Positions 59,473 through 64,000 of a stretch of 64,000 nt of DNA are shown here, in pieces. The notes below the pieces were generated by a model, which ran no database searches, was not told where the DNA came from, and worked only from the letters and a program-made list of their open reading frames with translations. The position numbers were made by a program, and so were the translations under genes. The stretch comes from Albibacterium sp035514885 (GTDB lineage: Bacteria > Bacteroidota > Bacteroidia > Sphingobacteriales > Sphingobacteriaceae): contig NZ_DATJCH010000010.1 of the NCBI RefSeq assembly GCF_035514885.1, forward strand, positions 186,001 through 250,000. Reading direction: 5' to 3'. Every line of letters begins with the position of its first letter. The first letter of the stretch is position 1.

Positions 59473-60147
59473 ATGATAAAGATAACTGATCTTCAAAAAC
59501 TTTACCGCACCGAGGAGGTAGAAACCATAGCCTTAAGTAACTTATCGATGGAAGTTAAAAAAGGAGAGTTTATTGCAGTCATGGGCCCATCTGGTTGTGG
59601 TAAATCAACCTTGTTAAATATTATAGGCTTATTAGATGACCTTGATGGTGGTAGCTATCGTTTTAATGATATTGAAGTTGCCAAATTCAATGAGCGTAAA
59701 CGATCTGATTTGCGTAAACATAATATTGGTTTCGTCTTTCAAAGCTTTAATCTTATTGATGAGCTAACCATTTTTGAAAATGTAGAGCTTCCCCTAATAT
59801 ATACTAAGGTTCCTGCTGCCGAACGTAAAAAGAGAGTTGAAGAGGTGCTTGAAAAAGTACAGATCATGCATCGTCGAAATCATTTCCCGCAACAGCTATC
59901 GGGCGGACAACAACAGCGTGTGGCAGTTGCTCGTGCAGTAGTGAATAATCCTAAATTGATTCTTGCTGATGAGCCTACCGGTAACTTGGATTCGAATAAT
60001 GGAAATGCAGTTATGCAGCTACTTACAGAATTAAATGAACAAGGTACCACCATTGTAATGGTAACCCATAGTGAGCATGATGCAAGATATAGTGATCGAA
60101 TAATCAGGATGCTAGATGGCCAGGTAGTGATGGAAGTTGTAGGGTAA
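59473..60147 (+). CDS. ABC transporter ATP-binding protein (MacB/LolD type)
   Basis: 224 residues. Walker A GPSGCGKST (38-46), Q-loop FVFQSF, signature LSGGQQQRV (142-150), Walker B LILADE (162-167) and H-loop VTHSEHD. It matches the subfamily that powers MacB-type permeases and LolD, with EPTGNLDS. It hydrolyses ATP to drive the two permease genes that follow, probably expelling antimicrobial peptides, lipids or siderophores. Confidence 0.95.
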   Translation: MIKITDLQKLYRTEEVETIALSNLSMEVKKGEFIAVMGPSGCGKSTLLNIIGLLDDLDGGSYRFNDIEVAKFNERKRSDLRKHNIGFVFQSFNLIDELTIFENVELPLIYTKVPAAERKKRVEEVLEKVQIMHRRNHFPQQLSGGQQQRVAVARAVVNNPKLILADEPTGNLDSNNGNAVMQLLTELNEQGTTIVMVTHSEHDARYSDRIIRMLDGQVVMEVVG

Positions 60148-60190
60148 TATTGAGTTCTTTATAATAGTATGTCTCCAATTAGAAAAGAAA

Positions 60191-62563
60191 ATGATACGAA
60201 ATTATATAAAGGTTGCTTGGCGGAGTTTATGGAAAAATAAATTCTATACTTTAATTAATATTAGTGGTTTAGCAGTTGGTTTGGCCACTAGTATTATGTT
60301 ACTGCTGTGGGTACAACATGAATTAAGTTACGATAAATTCAATAAAGATTACCAAAATATATATCAACTAAGTTCTCATTTTCAAACAAATGGAGATAAT
60401 ACTACCTGGAGAGGTGTACCAGGCCCTTTAGCAGTTCTTGCACAGTCCATTCCCGAGGTCCAATCAAGTGTAAGGGTACTAAGCGAATTTGATCAAGTTC
60501 TTTACGACCAAGAAAAGAAGAAGGTAATAGATGGCAATATAGTTGCTTTTGTTGATAGTGGTTTTCTTTCTATGTTTAACTTTCCTTTAGTTAAAGGAAA
60601 TAAAATCACTGCCTTTCCTGATAATAATTCTGTTGTTATTACCCAATCTACTGCTCAAAAACTTTTTGATAATTCAGATGCAATAGGTGAAACTATTATA
60701 TACTTTGGAACCAGTTTTATAGTGACTGGGGTATTACAAGATTTTCCTGAAAACTCCTCCATGCATTATGATGTATTATTCCCGATGGATCTATATGCAC
60801 AGCAATTTACAGAAAATGGTGGGAATGGCGATTGGAAAACCATTGATGAAGATATGGGTAATTTCGCGTTTACTACATTCGTAAAATTACAGCCTAAAGC
60901 AGATTCAGAAAGAATAGGAGAAGTGTTTTCCGCCGCTTATAAGAAGGCTAGAAATGGTGGTGATGTTGCTTTTCGATTACAAAACTTAGCAGATATTCAC
61001 TTGATAAGTGCAAATGGAAACAATTCTGCACTTAGAATGGTGCAGATATTTATGTTGGTTGTGATCTTGTTGCTCGCCATTGCAAGTATTAATTATGTAA
61101 ATCTTTCTACCGCACGGTCGTTATTACGGGCAAAAGAAACCAGTATTCGGAAAATCATCGGTGCGGGTAAGTGGCAATTGTTCTTCCAGTTTATGATAGA
61201 AACTGTCGTTTTGTTCTTCTTTGCAACCTTAATTGCGATTATGCTGATATTTCTATTGATGCCCTTTTATAACAGTATTTCTGGCAAAATGTTAATTTTT
61301 AGTCTGGTCGATATTAGTGTATGGAAAGTAGTAGTTTTAGCTGTTATAGGTACACTGCTTGCTTCAAGTATTTATCCTGCTTTACTATTATCATCCTTTA
61401 AGCCAATTGAGTCTTTAAAAGGCAAGATTACTTCAGGTTTGGGAATCACGTCGTTTCGGAAAGCATTGGTGGTTTTTCAATTTTCAATATCTGTTATTTT
61501 ATTGGTCTGCACTATAATTATGAGTAAACAGATGACTTTTTTAAAGAAGAAGGACCTGGGTTATGATAAAAGCTATGTTTTTACGGTTCCGCTAGCACAG
61601 CAAGTAGCAGATCATTTAGATGCTATAAAAGCCGAATTGCAAAATCAACAAGGTATTTTAAATATCGCTACTTCGGATGCTTATAATCTTTCTAATATTG
61701 GTAATTCGTCAGGTGATATTGAATGGGATAACAAACCAGCTAATAGCAATATGATAATTACACAGACTGTAATAGATAAAGATTTTATTTCCACGATGAA
61801 GATTCCATTTTTAGAAGGAAAAGACTTTACTGGTACACCAATCGATAGTTCTTCGTATATATTAAATGAGACTGCAGTTAAACAGATGGGGTTAGAGCCA
61901 CCCTATGTAGGACAGCAAATTTCTTTCCATAGTAGAAAAGGAACGATTATAGGAGTTGTCAAGGATTTTAATTTCCAATCTTTAAAAGAAAAGATATCCC
62001 CTTTAATTTTCTTTTCCTGGTGGAAAGGAAATATATTATATATCCGTACTACTGCTGAAAATGCACAACAGGCTATTACCGCTGTAGAAAAACAGTACAA
62101 GAAGTATGCAGATAATAGTCCTTTCTCTTATAATTTTATTGATAAACAATTTGAAGCACAATATCGATCAGAACAACGTGCGGGAACGCTTTTTCATGTA
62201 TTCGCAGGTATTGCCATTTTTATTTCTTGTTTAGGATTATTTGGTTTGGTCACCTATACCATGCAAGTAAAAGTTAAAGAAATTGGAATACGAAAGGTAT
62301 TAGGTGCAAGTGTTTCTGGTATTGTACAAATGTTATCCAAAGACTTTTTAAGATTAGTTTTTATAGCTTTTCTTATAGCAATACCAATTGCCTGGTGGTC
62401 AATGAATCAATGGTTGCAGGATTTTGCTTACCACATAAATATTTCATGGTGGGTATTTGCCCTAGCAGGAATTTTAGCAATGGTGATTGCATTAATAACT
62501 GTCAGCTTCCAAGCAATCAAAGCAGCTATCGCTAACCCTGTTGATAGTTTAAGAGACGAATAA
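60191..62563 (+). CDS. MacB/FtsX-type ABC transporter permease
   Basis: 790 residues. Two homologous halves, each with a long extracytoplasmic MacB_PCD-like domain and FtsX-type membrane helices. First helix INISGLAVGLATSIMLLLWVQHEL, then VQIFMLVVILLLAIASINYVNLSTARSLLRAKETSIRKIIGAGKWQLF as the FtsX coupling-helix signature, repeated near 690-720 as GLVTYTMQVKVKEIGIRKVLGASVSGIVQ. Mechanotransmission-type exporter rather than channel. The next gene is a second permease of the same kind. Confidence 0.93.
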   Translation: MIRNYIKVAWRSLWKNKFYTLINISGLAVGLATSIMLLLWVQHELSYDKFNKDYQNIYQLSSHFQTNGDNTTWRGVPGPLAVLAQSIPEVQSSVRVLSEFDQVLYDQEKKKVIDGNIVAFVDSGFLSMFNFPLVKGNKITAFPDNNSVVITQSTAQKLFDNSDAIGETIIYFGTSFIVTGVLQDFPENSSMHYDVLFPMDLYAQQFTENGGNGDWKTIDEDMGNFAFTTFVKLQPKADSERIGEVFSAAYKKARNGGDVAFRLQNLADIHLISANGNNSALRMVQIFMLVVILLLAIASINYVNLSTARSLLRAKETSIRKIIGAGKWQLFFQFMIETVVLFFFATLIAIMLIFLLMPFYNSISGKMLIFSLVDISVWKVVVLAVIGTLLASSIYPALLLSSFKPIESLKGKITSGLGITSFRKALVVFQFSISVILLVCTIIMSKQMTFLKKKDLGYDKSYVFTVPLAQQVADHLDAIKAELQNQQGILNIATSDAYNLSNIGNSSGDIEWDNKPANSNMIITQTVIDKDFISTMKIPFLEGKDFTGTPIDSSSYILNETAVKQMGLEPPYVGQQISFHSRKGTIIGVVKDFNFQSLKEKISPLIFFSWWKGNILYIRTTAENAQQAITAVEKQYKKYADNSPFSYNFIDKQFEAQYRSEQRAGTLFHVFAGIAIFISCLGLFGLVTYTMQVKVKEIGIRKVLGASVSGIVQMLSKDFLRLVFIAFLIAIPIAWWSMNQWLQDFAYHINISWWVFALAGILAMVIALITVSFQAIKAAIANPVDSLRDE

Positions 62564-62587
62564 TTTACAATAAGCAAGAATAACATT

Positions 62588-64000
62588 ATGCTAAAGAACT
62601 ACATTAAAACTACATTACGTCATCTCTGGCGCCAAAGATTATTCACAGTTCTGAACGTATTAGGGTTGGCAATTGGTATTAGTGCCAGTTGGATCATATA
62701 TCGTATGGTTGATTATGAGTTTAGTTTTGATAAAAAACACCCGGATTCTGAGCAGATCTTTCAAATTGTAAGCAGGGCTTCGAGCTCTGATGGAACAGAG
62801 GGTGGTTTTGCGGGTATCTCCAAGGGATTATTATCTCCTTTATTGAATGATATAAGTGGGTTGAAAGCAGTTGTTCCAATGTATTATCGGTATAGTGAAA
62901 TTGCCTCTATAAATCAAGACCAGGAAAAGCCACTAAATTTTGACAATCCGGAGAAACAAGTAGGTACTTTATCATCCTATTTTGAGATGATTCCATACAA
63001 ATGGTTAGCGGGCGATTCAAAAACAGCATTGAATGCACCAAATAAGGTTGTCCTTACTCAGAGCCGTGCCCAACAGTATTTTCCTGATATGCCTGTGCAA
63101 AGTGCATTAGGTAAGACAATTATATACGATGATACATTATCGGTAGTCGTTTCAGGGATAGTTGCTGATTTGGATTACCCTAGTAGTTTTGATGCACAGG
63201 AATTCTTTGCTATATCATCCCAAGATTTAATAAGCGATGATTGGGATGAAAAGAATTCAGCTAACTTATTGTATATAAAATTGGCGAAAGGAGGAACTCC
63301 AAATGCTGTTCTTAAACAGCTCAATACTATAAATGAATCATATAATAAGAAGAATTTTGAGAAATATAATTATAGAACATGGTATGACGCTCTTCCTTTA
63401 GCCGATAAACACTTTGCTGTCGAATATGGTTCAAATACTCGTACAGCTAACAAAAATGTATTATACGGGCTTATTGGTATCGCTGTTTTTTTGATAGCAT
63501 TAGCCTGTATAAATTACATTAATCTAAGTACTGCACAAATACCTCAGAGAGCCAAAGAAATAGGAATTAGAAAAACTTTAGGCAGTACACCGGCTATGTT
63601 AATCAATCGTTTTCTGGGTGAAACATTAACGATTACTTTATTGGCTATTCTCTTATCCTTTTTATTTTCCTTTTTTGCCTTCCGGCTATTCAGTGATTTT
63701 ATTCCGGAAGGTATGCAAGATTTTGTCAATTATAAGGGAATGATAGTTTTTGGCATCTTGCTTATTGCAATAGTTACTGTTCTTTCCGGTATCTATCCTG
63801 CCTGGCTCATTACTCGTGTACAAACTGTGAATGTACTTAAAGGGCAAGCAGAAAAAACAATGGGTGGAATCAGGTTTAATTTACGCAAGAGCCTTATTGT
63901 ATTTCAATTTGTTGTAGCCCAAATTTTTATTATCAGTGCGGTCATTATTGGACAGCAATTACGATATTCTCTAAATAAAGACTTTGGCTTTAATCATGAA
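62588..64000 (+). CDS. Second MacB/FtsX-type ABC transporter permease (3' end cut by window)
   Basis: Open from ATG 62588 to the window end, 471 codons read without a stop. It begins LKNYIKTTLRHLWRQRLFTVLNVLGLAIGISASWIIYRMVDY, has the extracytoplasmic domain, and the FtsX signature GLIGIAVFLIALACINYINLSTAQIPQRAKEIGIRKTLGSTPAMLINRF at about 300-345, then further helices. The second half lies beyond the window. It starts 24 bases after the previous permease and was likely made by gene duplication. It probably forms a heterodimer with its neighbour. Confidence 0.93.
   Translation, partial: MLKNYIKTTLRHLWRQRLFTVLNVLGLAIGISASWIIYRMVDYEFSFDKKHPDSEQIFQIVSRASSSDGTEGGFAGISKGLLSPLLNDISGLKAVVPMYYRYSEIASINQDQEKPLNFDNPEKQVGTLSSYFEMIPYKWLAGDSKTALNAPNKVVLTQSRAQQYFPDMPVQSALGKTIIYDDTLSVVVSGIVADLDYPSSFDAQEFFAISSQDLISDDWDEKNSANLLYIKLAKGGTPNAVLKQLNTINESYNKKNFEKYNYRTWYDALPLADKHFAVEYGSNTRTANKNVLYGLIGIAVFLIALACINYINLSTAQIPQRAKEIGIRKTLGSTPAMLINRFLGETLTITLLAILLSFLFSFFAFRLFSDFIPEGMQDFVNYKGMIVFGILLIAIVTVLSGIYPAWLITRVQTVNVLKGQAEKTMGGIRFNLRKSLIVFQFVVAQIFIISAVIIGQQLRYSLNKDFGFNHE

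Noticed and set aside
1..64000. Mobile elements, CRISPR arrays, tRNA or rRNA genes
   Set aside because: No transposase or integrase frame, no regularly spaced repeats, and no cloverleaf or rRNA-like conserved stretch was seen.

Overview
The window is AT-rich DNA from a member of the Bacteroidota, most likely of the Sphingobacteriales/Cytophagales type. This rests on SusC/SusD pairs, lipoproteins with a Cys after a short hydrophobic leader, GLPGLI and DUF1080 proteins, CxxCH (PVC-type) proteins, two-component-propeller regulators with LuxR-type HTH, and promoters of the TAnnTTTG (-7) class. No tRNA, rRNA, insertion sequence, integrase or CRISPR array was seen. Genes sit on both strands in short operons, often separated by strong hairpin terminators.

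Layout. 1-2.7 kb: the end of a hipB-like antitoxin, a broken hipA-like kinase, an acetyltransferase and a one-domain DEAD-box-like protein. 2.7-6.8 kb: a small hypothetical gene, a DEAD-box RNA helicase, a 2H phosphoesterase, a DJ-1/PfpI protein, and an SPFH membrane protein paired with a ribbon-helix-helix regulator. 6.9-16.5 kb: a compact polysaccharide utilisation locus (propeller/LuxR sensor, SusC, SusD, PKD lipoprotein, GH16 beta-glucanase), probably for laminarin-like beta-1,3-glucan. 16.6-20 kb: AraC regulator, tandem retropepsin-like protein, beta-propeller lipoprotein. 20.3-31.6 kb: a set matching the 3-keto-sugar route of glycoside breakdown (heme/HEAT/SGNH fusion, TIM-barrel epimerase, ThuA, Gfo/Idh/MocA oxidoreductase, HEAT-DUF1080 protein), interrupted by a diadenylate-cyclase-like gene on the other strand.

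32-42.9 kb: PAS-AraC regulator, TonB-type outer-membrane protein with GLPGLI partner, DUF4397 lipoprotein, an ECF sigma factor with a membrane/beta-barrel partner, FabF, a heme-binding protein, a Gre-like protein and a hydroxypyruvate-isomerase-like protein. 42.9-53.7 kb: M23 peptidase, a second SusC/SusD pair without enzymes, M3 peptidase, exported VOC protein, flavin-binding stress protein and another DEAD-box helicase. 53.8-58 kb: an acetyltransferase, then a TPP riboswitch followed by four tightly packed genes (SAM methyltransferase, AIR-synthase-like, ThiE-like, Trm112-like), then a DUF72 gene. 58.2 kb to the end: a MacAB-like export operon (adaptor, ATPase, two permeases, the last cut by the window edge).

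The most promising uncharacterised system is the TPP-riboswitch operon at 54.36-57.22 kb. Its aptamer and terminator platform are plainly visible, yet none of its genes is a standard thiamine gene: the ThiE homologue lacks the usual substrate-binding motifs, and a methyltransferase travels with a Trm112-type zinc protein, which in known systems is a methyltransferase activator.
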